Counted from the first letter of the stretch, positions 25,220 to 33,253 are shown. The stretch: 64,000 nt of DNA from Haloglomus irregulare (GCF_007421925.1 NZ_QMDX01000006.1:124001-188000), one strand, 5' to 3'. Notes: a model not told the origin generated them from the sequence alone. A program made the numbers and translations.

Positions 25220-26005
25220 TCACGACGCGCCGCGTCGCAGCTTCGCGACCCGGGTCGAGAGCGCGAGGAACACGCACGTCACCGTCAGCACGACCGCGAC
25301 CGCGGCGGCGACGTCGTGGGCGGGGACGGAGTGGTCGAACCCCCCCGCGGCGCTCAGGAACGGTTCGGCGTTCAACAGCGTATGCGTCGGGTCGCCGACC
25401 GGCGGGAGCAGGTAGTCGACCACGTCGTTCAGCGTGTACCAGGCGGCGGCCACGGCCACTGCGCCGGCCGAGAAGGTCGCGTACCGGTGGACCAGGAACG
25501 CCTCAACCACCATCGCCAGGTGGCTCGTCACGAGGAAGGCGTAGAGGCCGTACTCGGCGAGGAAGCCGGCCGTCCCGAGCGCGGCCAGCGAGCCCGTCGG
25601 GTACTCGACCGGGAACACCGTCAGCACGACGGGCGTCCAGGCGCCGAGCTTGATGCAGCCGAAGAAGGCCAGCGCGTGGAGCCACGGCACCCGGTCGGCG
25701 TAGCCGAGCTTCCACGCGGTCAGGGAGAGCGCGATGAACAGCGTCGCCATCGGCGAGTCCGGCACGAACGGCCACATCACCGGGTCGGTGATGGCGAACT
25801 GGAAGCCGTAGAACCAGAAGCCGAAGGCCGTCCCCGCGAGGTTGGCGAGGACGACGAGCGGGACCAGCCGCAGCCCGAGGTCCTCCAGCCAGTCCGGCAG
25901 GGGGGCGACGAACCACGGGAGGTCCGTCCGGGCCGGCAGGTCGTCGGCCGGGAACCACCGGTCGTAGGCCCGCCGGGCGCGGTCGGTCGCCGAGGCGCGA
26001 CTCAT
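25220..26005 (-). CDS. DUF1405 integral membrane protein
   Basis: A 261-residue membrane protein with about seven helices. Family landmarks are LVVLANLAGTAFGFWFYGFQF (about 50-70), WPFVPDSPMATLFIALSL, GCIKLGAWTPVVLTVFPVEYP and the C-terminal WYTLNDVVDYLLPPVGDPTHTLL. This matches the DUF1405 family found in Bacillus and haloarchaea; no function is known to me. The start is the ATG ending 26005 (MSRASATDRARRAYDRWFPADDLP). The longer open frame upstream is a shadow. It converges on the CARF-wHTH regulator gene with four bases between stops. Confidence 0.85.
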   Translation of the reverse strand: MSRASATDRARRAYDRWFPADDLPARTDLPWFVAPLPDWLEDLGLRLVPLVVLANLAGTAFGFWFYGFQFAITDPVMWPFVPDSPMATLFIALSLTAWKLGYADRVPWLHALAFFGCIKLGAWTPVVLTVFPVEYPTGSLAALGTAGFLAEYGLYAFLVTSHLAMVVEAFLVHRYATFSAGAVAVAAAWYTLNDVVDYLLPPVGDPTHTLLNAEPFLSAAGGFDHSVPAHDVAAAVAVVLTVTCVFLALSTRVAKLRRGAS

Positions 26006-26151
26006 GCCCACGGCTGGCAGCGCCGGCGACACAAGCCTGCCGGTCCGGGCGACACCGGCGGGAGTGGCGGGGAACCGCCGGCCGCGCCGGTCGTGCGGGG
26101 CCGGCGCCAGGGGGACCGAACGCCTTTGTTCGAGGGCCCGAACCCGGACCC

Positions 26152-26895
26152 ATGCACACTGCCGACACCGGGAGCGACGGAACCGCGCTCGACTCGCCCG
26201 ACCCCGACCCGGTCGCGCTCTCACACGAGTTCCTCCGGACGGTCAAGACCGGCGGCTCCACCCACCGGGTCGCCTCCCGGCTCCGGGATCTCGACCGGGA
26301 GGCGCTGGCCGGCGGCCTCGACGGCGACGACGCGCGGCTGGCCTTCTGGATCAACGTCTACAACGCCGCGGTCGAGTCGCTGCTCGATGCCGCCCCCGAG
26401 ACGTTCGGGGACCGGTCCGCGCTGTTCGGCGCCGATGTCGTCACCGTGGCCGGGCGCGACCTCTCGCCGAACGACGTCGAGCACGCCCTCCTCCGGGGTG
26501 CCCGGCCGGTGTGGGGCCTGGGCTTCGTCCGTAACCCGTTCCCGTCGGCGTTCTCCGCCCGGTTCGGCGTCGACGACCTTGACCCGCGGATCCACTTCGC
26601 GCTCAACTGCGGCGCGGCCGCCTGCCCGCCCATCGCCGCCTACACGCGCGACGGCATCGACCGGGAGCTCGACACCGCGACACGCTCCTATCTGGAGCAG
26701 GAGACGGAGTACGACCCCGACGCCGGCGTCGTGCGCGCCCCGCGGCTGCTGCTCTGGTATCTCGGCGACTTCGGCGGCCCGAGCGGGGCCACGCGGTTCC
26801 TCCGGGAGTACGGGGCGCTGCCGGAGGACGCCGCCCCGAAGCTGCGGTTCCGGGACTACGACTGGTCGCTGGAGACCGGGAACTTCGCGGAATAG
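26152..26895 (+). CDS. DUF547 domain protein
   Basis: A 247-residue soluble protein with the DUF547 signature. LAFWINVYNAAVESLLDAAP (about 63-82) is the hallmark (A/L)FWxNxYNA. NDVEHALLRGARPVWG follows at about 105. DPRIHFALNCGAAACPPIAAYTRDGIDRELDTATRSYL (about 143-180) contains the conserved HxALxCGxxxCP motif with its His and two Cys, which may bind metal. The function of DUF547 is unknown; structures suggest a cysteine-containing hydrolase-like site. The TATA-like cctttgttc near 26123 lies about 28 bases before the ATG. It is divergent from DUF1405. Confidence 0.88.
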   Translation: MHTADTGSDGTALDSPDPDPVALSHEFLRTVKTGGSTHRVASRLRDLDREALAGGLDGDDARLAFWINVYNAAVESLLDAAPETFGDRSALFGADVVTVAGRDLSPNDVEHALLRGARPVWGLGFVRNPFPSAFSARFGVDDLDPRIHFALNCGAAACPPIAAYTRDGIDRELDTATRSYLEQETEYDPDAGVVRAPRLLLWYLGDFGGPSGATRFLREYGALPEDAAPKLRFRDYDWSLETGNFAE

Positions 26896-27053
26896 GGCGT
26901 CATTATCGCCGAAGCGGCCGCATTTCGCAGTTGTTCCGCCCTCCGTACACTCACCCGGGCGATGTTCCGGGAGACCCGCCCGGGGATTCACTGGGCGGAC
27001 GAGAGCGGCGGTCGTTCCACACCCTTTTCGCGCCGCGGGGCCCCACTCCGACC

Positions 27054-28361
27054 ATGCAGACGCTCGCGTTCGACGGTGGGATGGGCGCCTCCGGCGACAT
27101 GATCCTGGCCGCGCTGCTTGCCGCCGGTGCCGACCGCGCCGCGCTCGCGCCCGTCGAGGACGCGCTCCCCGTGCGGTACGCGGTCGACGGGACGACGAAG
27201 AACGGCATCCACGCGACGACCGTCGACGTGCTGCTGACCGACGATGACGCGGGGGACGACGTGGCGGCGGAGCACGAGCACGGCCACGACGAGGGACCCG
27301 AGCACAGCCACGGTCACGACCACGAACACGGCCACGAACACACCCGCGCGGAAGGACACGGGCACACCCGTACCTACCCCGAGGTGGTCGACCTCGTGGA
27401 CGGGCTGGACCTGCCGGGCGGCGTCGCGGCGGACGCACGGGAGGCGTTCCGGCTGCTCGGGGGGGCCGAGGCCGCCGTTCACGGGACGGCCCTCAAGGAG
27501 ACGGCGTTCCACGAGGTGGGGGCCGACGACGCCATCGCGGACGTGGTCGGGGCCTGCCTCCTGCTGGAGGACCTCGGCGTGGACCGGGTCGTGACGACAC
27601 CGCTCGCGACCGGCGGCGGGACCGTCGAGATGAGCCACGGCAGCTACCCCGTCCCGACGCCGGCGGTCGTCAACCTCGCCGCCGAGGCCGACTGGGAGCT
27701 CCGGGGCGGTCCCGTCGATGCCGAGCTGCTCACGCCGACCGGCGCGGCCGTCCTCGCGGCCGTCGCCGAGGGCGTCGACTCCTTCCCCCCGCTCCGGGTC
27801 GAGCGGTCCGGCTACGGTGCCGGGGGCTACACCTTCGACTCCCGTCCGAACGTGCTGCGCGCGACCGTCGGCGAGCAGCGGGGCGGCCTCGTCCGCGACC
27901 CGGTCCGGGTGCTCGAGACGACCCTCGACGACGCCACGCCGGAGCTGCTCGGCGGGCTCCAGACGCGGCTGGCGGAGGCCGGCGCGCGCGACGTGACGGT
28001 GTTGCCGGCGACGATGAAGAAGTCCCGGCCGGGGCATCTGGTGCAGGTCATCGTCCGCCCCGCCGACGTCCAGCGGGTGGCCCGGGCGCTGGCCGAGGAG
28101 ACGGGGACGCTCGGCGTCCGGGAGACGAGCGCCGACCACCGGTGGGTCGCCGAGCGACGGTTCGAGACCGTCGAGCTCGACTTCGACGGCGGGACCCACG
28201 AGGTGACGGTGAAGATCGCCAGCGACGACGCCGGGGCGGTGTACGATGTGAGCCCGGAGTACGACGACTGCGAGGCGGTCGCCGGGCGGGTCGGCCGGCC
28301 GACGCGGGCGGTGATGCGCCGCGCGGAGACGGCGGCCCGCGAGCGACTCGGCGGCGAGTAG
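27054..28361 (+). CDS. larC: Nickel-pincer cofactor biosynthesis protein LarC
   Basis: A 435-residue protein that inserts nickel into the pyridinium-bis-thiocarboxylate cofactor of lactate racemase-type enzymes. The N-terminal signature is FDGGMGASGDMILAALLAAGAD (5-26). The conserved HxxxSHGSYPVPxPA-like motif is MSHGSYPVPTPAVVNL (about 194-209). The C-terminal part has TTLDDATPELLGGLQTRLAEAGARDVTVLPATMKKSRPG (about 285-325). An insertion of about 40 residues very rich in His (HEHGHDEGPEHSHGHDHEHGHEH, about 80-103, split here by acidic residues) is likely a nickel store. No larA, larB or larE is in the window, so the target enzyme must be elsewhere. The ATG at 27054 has cccttttcg about 28 bases upstream. 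Confidence 0.93.
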   Translation: MQTLAFDGGMGASGDMILAALLAAGADRAALAPVEDALPVRYAVDGTTKNGIHATTVDVLLTDDDAGDDVAAEHEHGHDEGPEHSHGHDHEHGHEHTRAEGHGHTRTYPEVVDLVDGLDLPGGVAADAREAFRLLGGAEAAVHGTALKETAFHEVGADDAIADVVGACLLLEDLGVDRVVTTPLATGGGTVEMSHGSYPVPTPAVVNLAAEADWELRGGPVDAELLTPTGAAVLAAVAEGVDSFPPLRVERSGYGAGGYTFDSRPNVLRATVGEQRGGLVRDPVRVLETTLDDATPELLGGLQTRLAEAGARDVTVLPATMKKSRPGHLVQVIVRPADVQRVARALAEETGTLGVRETSADHRWVAERRFETVELDFDGGTHEVTVKIASDDAGAVYDVSPEYDDCEAVAGRVGRPTRAVMRRAETAARERLGGE

Positions 28362-29150
28362 TCAGTCCCCGTCCCCGTCCGCGTCGTCCGTTCCGCCCGA
28401 AGCGGTCCCCTCGCGGTGTTCGGCCAGCGCCGCCTCCACGTCCAGCTCCCCCAGGGCGACGCGCCGTGCGAGGTCGTCGGGCAGCTCGCGGTTCTCCGGG
28501 GAGACCTCCCGCGAACGCGTCTTGACAACCCGTATCTCCCCCGCGGTGGGCTCCACGTCCCGGGAGTCGACCGGCTCGCCCTCGATGTGGGCGATGTTGA
28601 CCGCGGCGAGGACGTCGCCCATCCCGCGGGCCCCCTGGCCCAGATACGGCGTCGTCCCGGTCTCGTCGACGAGCTCGACGCGAACGTCGTCGGGGAGCGC
28701 GTCGATGATGCGCGACCCCTGGAGCCGGGCGCCGTCGCCGACACGGACGACGGGGTCCGGGCCGCCCGCCTCGGCGAGCTCCTCGGCCACCACGTCCGCG
28801 GCGTCGTCGACCGGTACCGCGAACGCCGCGACGACGGTCCCGCTGGAGAGGACCGCGACGCCCGGCCGCTCGCCCGGGTCCACGCCGACGACCGTCCGCT
28901 CGCCGCCACCCCGGAGCAGCCGCAGCGCGTGGTCGACCGCCGCGCGCGGGTCGTCAGGGTCCGCCCGGACGAACTCCACGGGGTCCTCGACCGAGACCTC
29001 CTCGTCCGGGCCGACGATGAGCGCCTCCGTCCCCTCGGGCAGCTGCTCGTCGGCGGCCGCGTCGAGGGTCGTGAAGGAGACGCCGCGTTCGCGGAGTTCC
29101 GTGACGACGCCGTGGTACACCTCGAAATCGTCCGTTCTGACGACTATCAT
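28362..29150 (-). CDS. RuvC/RNase H-fold protein of unknown function
   Basis: A 262-residue protein. The N-terminal 90 residues are alpha/beta (MIVVRTDDFEVYHGVVTELRERGVSFTTL). The middle has ERTVVGVDPGERPGVAVLSSGTVVAA (about 85-110), the first strand pair of a RuvC-like RNase H fold with the first acidic residue, and then VRVGDGARLQGSRIIDAL and VELVDETGTTP. This resembles archaeal DUF460-like and other RuvC-fold proteins. Whether it is an active nuclease is unclear; the third and fourth acidic residues are not obvious. The C-terminus is acidic and probably disordered. It converges on larC with no bases between the stop codons. Confidence 0.78.
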   Translation of the reverse strand: MIVVRTDDFEVYHGVVTELRERGVSFTTLDAAADEQLPEGTEALIVGPDEEVSVEDPVEFVRADPDDPRAAVDHALRLLRGGGERTVVGVDPGERPGVAVLSSGTVVAAFAVPVDDAADVVAEELAEAGGPDPVVRVGDGARLQGSRIIDALPDDVRVELVDETGTTPYLGQGARGMGDVLAAVNIAHIEGEPVDSRDVEPTAGEIRVVKTRSREVSPENRELPDDLARRVALGELDVEAALAEHREGTASGGTDDADGDGD

Positions 29151-29495
29151 TCGGATCGTTCCGTTATATCCGTCTGTATCCGGTGGAGTTTGCGACTGTC
29201 GGCTCGTGGATGCGTTGGTCGTCTCTGGAGGGGTTCGCGTTTAATTCCGGCGGGGGAGTTCCACTGTCTCGACCGCCACTGCGGGGCCTCGTCTGATGCG
29301 GGCACCGGGATACAGCAGTAGGATCGCATCCGCGAGCGAGGCGGCGCGGTCGGGTTCGAGACGGCGGAGTCGTCTCGTCCTCCCGGAGATCTCCGGAGAC
29401 ACCGGCCGGGGCGCGCGGAGGCCGGCGTCTTATTCGTCTGTCGGGTGGCTCCCCGCAGCGCGAGCGCGAGGAGGCCCGAGGCGTCAGGAGAGCCC
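29151..29495. other. Intergenic region with palindromes downstream of the nitrite reductase gene
   Basis: No gene is evident. Two symmetric elements are visible: a 14-base perfect palindrome ccggagatctccgg at 29383-29396, and an inverted repeat cgagac / gtctcg at 29357-29362 and 29372-29377. Both lie 100-140 bases beyond the stop of the nitrite reductase gene and could form hairpins at the 3' end of its transcript, or be operators. The A/T-richer stretch near 29160-29180 (gttatatccgtctgtatc) is the likely promoter region of the RuvC-fold gene. Confidence 0.5.
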
Positions 29496-31268
29496 TCAGT
29501 CGTCGGCGGGCAGCGAGTTGCCGGTGCCGTTGGTGGGCGCGGGACTCGCGTCCATCCCGTCCTCCTCGGCGTACGGGTACCAGGTCATCTTCGTGTTGTG
29601 CATGTAGGGGTCCTCGTAGGAGGTCTCCTCGGGTTCGCCCATCTCCTGGAGCTCCTCCTCGGAGTGGGCCGCGATGAACTGGCGGAACGACTGGCCCGCC
29701 TCGCGCCGGTCCTCGTACTCGCCGAGCAGGTTCTGGATGTAGCCGGGCACCTCGTCGGCGGCCACGCGCATCTCGACCCAGTCGGCGAAGTGCGGGTCCT
29801 CGCCGAGCCCGCCGCCGAGGCCGATGTCGAACGCCTCGACCGGCTCGCCGTCCTTCCGGGTCTTCATGCCGCGGAGCGAGATGTCCGCGATCTGGGGCTG
29901 GGCACAGGACGCCGTGCAGCCCGACAGGTGGACGTGGAAGTCCTCCACGCCCGACGGGACAGCGACGTTGTCGCGCATCCAGCGCGCGTACCGGACCATG
30001 CGGTTCTTCGTCTCGGTGATGGAGAGCGAGCAGAACTCCGTCCCCGTGCAGGCCAGCGAACCGCGCATGAACGGGTGCGGCTCCGGGGAGTAGTCACGCA
30101 GCAACGGCTCGTCCAGGAACGCCTCGAGCTCGGCGTCGGGGACGTCCGTGACGATGATGTTCTGGCGCTGGGTCAGTCGGACCTCGCCGGAACCGTACTC
30201 CTCGGCCAGGTCGGCGAGTTCGAGGATGTCGGCGGCGCCCATCCGGCCGGTCAGGACCGAGAGACCGACGTAGTTCTTCCCGTCGGGCTGGTCGTGAACG
30301 CCGACGTGGTCGCCGTGCTCGCCCTCGCCGGCGTTGTAGGTGTAGTCCTCGCGGAGGTCCTCGCCGGCGGTAGGCAGCTCGTAGTCGACGTACTCGTCCT
30401 GGAGGACCTGTCGGAACTTCTCCGGGCCCCACTCGTCCATGAGGAACTTGATGCGGGCGTTGAAGCGGTCCTCGCGGTCGCCGTAGTCGCGGAACAGCGC
30501 GGAGATGCCGGCCGACACCTTCGGGGCGTCCTCGGCCGTGCAGAAGACGTCGATGGAGCGGGCGAAGCGGGGTTCCTTCCGGGAGAGACCGCCGCCGACG
30601 CGGACGTTGAACCCGGTGACCTCCTCGCCGTCGACCTCCTTCACCGCGGGCTCGAAGGCGAGGTCGTTGATGTCGCCCTGGCCACAGCCCTCGTCACAGC
30701 CCGTGACGCTGACCTTCCACTTCCGTGGCATGTTCGAGTACGCCGCGTTGCCCTTGAACTCCTCGTGGAGCGTCTGGGCGACCGGCCAGGCGTCGACGTG
30801 CTCGTGCTCGTCCTTCCCGGCGACCGGACAGCCGACGATGTTCCGCCAGGAGTCACCGCAGGCCTGGATGGTCGAGAGGCCGTTTGCCTCCAGCTTCTCG
30901 AAGATGGCCGGGATGTCCTCCAGCTTGATCCAGTGGAGCTGGATGCTCTGCCGGGTCGTCCAGTCGGCGTAGGCGCCCCCGAACTCCGGGTTGTCGACCG
31001 GGCCACGGGCGTACTCGTCGGCGATCTCGCCGACGACCCGCAGCTGCCCCGGCTCCAACACCCCGTTCGGGGTGCCGATGCGCATCATGAAGTAGCTCTC
31101 CTGGCCCTTCCGCTGGTGGTACAGCCCCCACCACTTGAAGCGCTCGAACCACGCGTCGTGCTCCTCGTCGGGAATGGCGTCCCAGCCCTTCTCCGCGAAC
31201 TCGAAGAGATGGTCCCGGATCTCGTTTCCGTAGACCTCGTCCTTCCACCCTTCGACCTTGCTCGGCAT
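29496..31268 (-). CDS. nirA: Ferredoxin-dependent nitrite reductase (sirohaem, assimilatory; NirA/NasD type)
   Basis: A 590-residue sirohaem/4Fe-4S reductase of the nitrite/sulfite reductase family, which reduces nitrite to ammonium with ferredoxin as donor. The cluster and sirohaem-binding cysteines are in CTGTEFC (C-x5-C) and GCTASCAQPQ (C-x3-C) in the second half. The duplicated N- and C-terminal ferredoxin-like repeats are visible: RQSIQLHWIKLEDIP and RQNIIVTDVPDAELE. From memory, the opening VEGWKDEVYGNEIRDHLFEFAEKGWDAIPDEEHDAWFERFKWWGLYHQRKGQ (read in parts) is that of haloarchaeal assimilatory nitrite reductase. A sulfite reductase role cannot be ruled out by sequence alone. No nitrate reductase or transporter is adjacent. 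The ATG ending 31268 has a TATA-like box 27 bases upstream (31292-31298). Confidence 0.9.
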   Translation of the reverse strand: MPSKVEGWKDEVYGNEIRDHLFEFAEKGWDAIPDEEHDAWFERFKWWGLYHQRKGQESYFMMRIGTPNGVLEPGQLRVVGEIADEYARGPVDNPEFGGAYADWTTRQSIQLHWIKLEDIPAIFEKLEANGLSTIQACGDSWRNIVGCPVAGKDEHEHVDAWPVAQTLHEEFKGNAAYSNMPRKWKVSVTGCDEGCGQGDINDLAFEPAVKEVDGEEVTGFNVRVGGGLSRKEPRFARSIDVFCTAEDAPKVSAGISALFRDYGDREDRFNARIKFLMDEWGPEKFRQVLQDEYVDYELPTAGEDLREDYTYNAGEGEHGDHVGVHDQPDGKNYVGLSVLTGRMGAADILELADLAEEYGSGEVRLTQRQNIIVTDVPDAELEAFLDEPLLRDYSPEPHPFMRGSLACTGTEFCSLSITETKNRMVRYARWMRDNVAVPSGVEDFHVHLSGCTASCAQPQIADISLRGMKTRKDGEPVEAFDIGLGGGLGEDPHFADWVEMRVAADEVPGYIQNLLGEYEDRREAGQSFRQFIAAHSEEELQEMGEPEETSYEDPYMHNTKMTWYPYAEEDGMDASPAPTNGTGNSLPADD

Positions 31269-31291
31269 ACAGAGACACAGTAGGGCACCAC

Positions 31292-31298
31292 GTATAGG
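31292..31298 (-). promoter_or_regulatory. TATA-like box of the nitrite reductase gene
   Basis: On the minus strand the box reads cctatac and is centred 27 bases before the ATG ending at 31268, which indicates a leaderless transcript. Confidence 0.6.
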
Positions 31299-31448
31299 CA
31301 CCCCTATCTCCTCAAGCGTCCCCGGTGCTGCCGGGTAGCGGGGTATTTTGCCTCTAGTTTGGGGCAGGGTTCGCCGGGTTCACCGGGCCATCCCGGGATG
31401 CGCTCCCGTAACCGGATGAGGAACCGAACCACCCAGGGTTCGGGGCCC

Positions 31449-31787
31449 TCACCCGTCCCGCGGGTAGGCGAGTCGGGTCCGCTTGCGCGGGACGTGAACG
31501 CTCTCCGTGTCGACGCTCCGGAAGGTCCCGGTATCGGGGTCAACCCGGCCGACGGCGAGCCAGTCGGTGATGCCGCTGGCCCCACAGGCGATGCACTGGC
31601 CGGCGATACGGGCGGTCACCTCCGGCGGGTCCACGGCCACCTCGACGAACCCCTCGGCGAGGAAGTCGGCCATCTCGCAGTCGCAGAAGTCGCTCCGCGC
31701 GAGCCACCACAGATCGCTCACGTTCACCTCGCGGGAGTCGTTGACGCTGATCCACGCACCGTCATCGAGCTGGTGGATGCTGGTGAC
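31449..31787 (-). CDS. Conserved haloarchaeal protein with a cysteine pair, unknown function
   Basis: A 112-residue protein. The start is uncertain; the GTG ending 31787 gives VVTSIHQLDDGAWISVNDSREVNV. The body contains LWWLARSDFCDCEMADFLAEGFVEVAVDPPEVTARIAGQCIACGASG, with two Cys pairs (CDC and CIAC) that may bind a metal, then TDWLAVGRVDPDTGTFRSVDTESVHVPRKRTRLAYP. The codon pattern is that of a real gene. No family with a known role is recognised. It lies between the nitrite reductase gene (same strand, about 180 bases away) and the small divergent genes at 32018. Confidence 0.65.
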   Translation of the reverse strand, partial: VTSIHQLDDGAWISVNDSREVNVSDLWWLARSDFCDCEMADFLAEGFVEVAVDPPEVTARIAGQCIACGASGITDWLAVGRVDPDTGTFRSVDTESVHVPRKRTRLAYPRDG

Positions 31788-31985
31788 CACAGTCGAGGGA
31801 GCGGGCCGGCACAGGTAACCGTGTCGTCCGGCGAGACGCTCGCCGGCGGTCCAGAAGCACAGTGACGCGGTGGCGTCCGTGTAACCGCATGACCGCGGTC
31901 GTATCGCGGCCGGCGGGCTCGTCACCGATAGCGGTAACAAGTTCCGTAACTGGAGAGTGGGGGACAGGCTTGTCCGGGCGCACGG

Positions 31986-31993
31986 GTTTATGA
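31986..31993 (+). promoter_or_regulatory. TATA-like box ahead of the 28-codon ORF
   Basis: The string gtttatga is centred about 27 bases before the ATG at 32018. If it is used, the transcript would start at or within a base or two of that ATG. Confidence 0.6.
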
Positions 31994-32017
31994 ACCCGGC
32001 CAGTATAGACGGAATCG

Positions 32018-32104
32018 ATGATCGACTGGCACCAGAACGACGAGGGTCCGGCGACGGCAGCCGTCGCGCCGGACGTCTCCGAGGTGGGGGCGAGCGATGA
32101 GTGA
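32018..32104 (+). CDS. 28-residue ORF overlapping the next gene; possible leader peptide
   Basis: The frame reads MIDWHQNDEGPATAAVAPD and then VSEVGASDE, followed by TGA at 32102-32104. Its end overlaps the ATG of the next ORF (32097) by eight bases. A TATA-like box at the leaderless distance supports its translation as the first ORF on the mRNA. It is too short for a folded domain. It may couple translation of the downstream 50-residue protein or be a small protein in its own right. No homologue is recognised. Confidence 0.5.
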   Translation: MIDWHQNDEGPATAAVAPDVSEVGASDE

Positions 32105-32249
32105 GGAGGCGGCTCCCGAGGAGGAAGAGGAGATCGACACCAGTCATCTGGACGACATGGAGGACGGGTGTGGCTGCGCCGAGGTCTGGGAGCACCTCTC
32201 CGAGGGCCGCGACGGCGACGCCGACGCCGACGCCGCCGCGGACGACTGA
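32097..32249 (+). CDS. 50-residue acidic protein with a CGC motif
   Basis: The protein starts MSEEAAPEEEEEIDTSHLDD, contains MEDGCGCAEVWEHLSEGRDG and ends in an Asp/Ala repeat. The GCGCAEVWEHLSE segment is, from memory, conserved in a family of small haloarchaeal proteins of unknown function. The two cysteines one residue apart could bind a metal or sit at a redox site. It is encoded in a different frame from the overlapping 28-residue ORF (ATGAGTGA overlap), which suggests translational coupling. Confidence 0.7.
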   Translation: MSEEAAPEEEEEIDTSHLDDMEDGCGCAEVWEHLSEGRDGDADADAAADD

Positions 32250-32335
32250 CGGCGGGACCGGGCGGGACCGCCGTCGTCGGGGCCGGGCAGGCGCGGGCGA
32301 GAGGTTTTTCCTACCGTTGGTCCTATAACGGTTCG

Positions 32336-33004
32336 ATGAGCGGACAGGACCACGACGAGACGGTACCGCCGGCGGACCGCGAGTCACCGGTGGGCCGGCC
32401 CGTTATCCGGGGGAAGCCGGAGGTCGCCGGCGAGGAGGCGGTCGGCTTCGACCCGGGGGACCCGGAGAGCCTGGAACTCGCCTCGGACGTGGTCCGCCGG
32501 TTCTCGCAGAACACCGCCGGCGCCGACGACAACGTGTTCATGCTCCGCGGCGCCGCCGCCTGTGCCGCGCTCGTCCGTGGTGAGGGCTCCTACAAGGCGG
32601 CCGCCGAGCGCGCCGGCGGCGAGGCCACGGTCGCCTTCATCCGGAAGTGGGCCCGCGTCCACGACCTGCCCCGCTCGGTGCGGCGCTACGTCGCACTCGG
32701 GCGGATCGCCCCCACCGCCGCCAAGCATATGGCCCGGGTCTCGGGTGAGGCCCGCTTCCTGCTGGCCTGGGCCACCCTCGACCACGGCCTCACCGTCCGC
32801 GAGGTCCGGGCGACGGCCTCGCGGGTGAACGAGGGGATGAGCGTCGAGGAGGCGCTCGCCGAGGTCGGCATCGAACTGGGGATGCTGACCGTGTCGCTGG
32901 AGCCGGAGATCTACCGAGAGCTCCGGCGTCGCGCCGCGCTGAACGACGTCGAACCCTCGGACGTGGTTGCGGCCGCCCTCGAGGACTACTTCGAGCGTAT
33001 CTGA
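32336..33004 (+). CDS. Conserved haloarchaeal protein with HTH-like regions, unknown function
   Basis: A 222-residue protein starting MSGQDHDETVPPADRES. After a polar N-terminus (1-45) the rest is helical: LASDVVRRFSQNTAGADDNVFMLRGAAACAALVRGEGSYKAAAERAGGEATVAFIRKWARVHDLPRSVRRYVALGRI (read in parts) resembles an HTH-type repressor/ParB-like arrangement. The C-terminus (LTVSLEPEIYRELRRRAALNDVEPSDVVAAALEDYFERI) looks like a ribbon-helix-helix or similar small DNA-binding unit. DNA binding is therefore likely but not proven. The frame could be extended upstream but the composition changes, and a box gaggtttttcc near 32301-32311 fits a start at 32336. The gene ends about 40 bases before tRNA-Lys. 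Confidence 0.72.
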   Translation: MSGQDHDETVPPADRESPVGRPVIRGKPEVAGEEAVGFDPGDPESLELASDVVRRFSQNTAGADDNVFMLRGAAACAALVRGEGSYKAAAERAGGEATVAFIRKWARVHDLPRSVRRYVALGRIAPTAAKHMARVSGEARFLLAWATLDHGLTVREVRATASRVNEGMSVEEALAEVGIELGMLTVSLEPEIYRELRRRAALNDVEPSDVVAAALEDYFERI

Positions 33005-33044
33005 CCGAAACCGTTACACCCGGTTCGATACAATCAGAAGATGA

Positions 33045-33157
33045 GGGCCGATAGCTCAGTCCGGCAGAGCGTCTGGCTTTTAACGTGGCGTCCCCGCTCG
33101 ACCCGGGAACACGCGGAAGAGACCAGACGGTCGGGGGTTCAAATCCCTCTCGGCCCG
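33045..33157 (+). tRNA. tRNA-Lys (UUU) with a 39-base intron
   Basis: The cloverleaf closes well. Acceptor gggccga pairs with tcggccc, with discriminator G at 33157. The D-stem is gctc/gagc. The anticodon stem tctgg/ccaga flanks the loop c-t-ttt-a and a, giving anticodon UUU. The variable loop is 5 bases. The T-stem ggggg/ccctc has one G-U and the loop is ttcaaat. After position 37 (33082) the sequence is interrupted by 33083-33121, the canonical site for archaeal tRNA introns. The intron can fold on itself (gcgt/acgc and ccc/ggg stems). The mature tRNA would be 74 bases. I did not fully model the bulge-helix-bulge. Confidence 0.88.
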
Positions 33158-33166
33158 TGCATCGAA

Positions 33167-33253
33167 CCGGCAGAGAAGGATCTGAACCCTGGCAGTCGCA
33201 GCGCGTCGCACGCCCGGACCGTCTGCCCCCGGTTCAAATCCCTCTCGGCCCGT
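33167..33253 (+). pseudogene. Duplicated tRNA-Lys 3' end; decayed tRNA copy or attachment-site remnant
   Basis: 23 bases at 33231-33253 (ggttcaaatccctctcggcc plus cgt) repeat 33136-33158 of the tRNA-Lys exactly, covering most of the T-arm and the 3' acceptor strand. Upstream, ccggcagag at 33167-33175 repeats 33061-33069 of the D-arm at a similar distance (87 versus 98 bases). The rest does not fold as a tRNA. It is either a second tRNA-Lys copy that has decayed or a 3'-end duplication left by an integrated element. Confidence 0.7.

Noticed and set aside
25052-27247. 731-codon plus-strand frame across DUF1405, DUF547 and larC
   Set aside because: It is a shadow frame with Arg/Ser/Pro-rich low-information sequence; the real genes occupy other frames.
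29496-31268. Sulfite reductase as the main call
   Set aside because: Both activities share the fold; the overall opening and length match haloarchaeal assimilatory nitrite reductase better, though sequence alone cannot exclude it.
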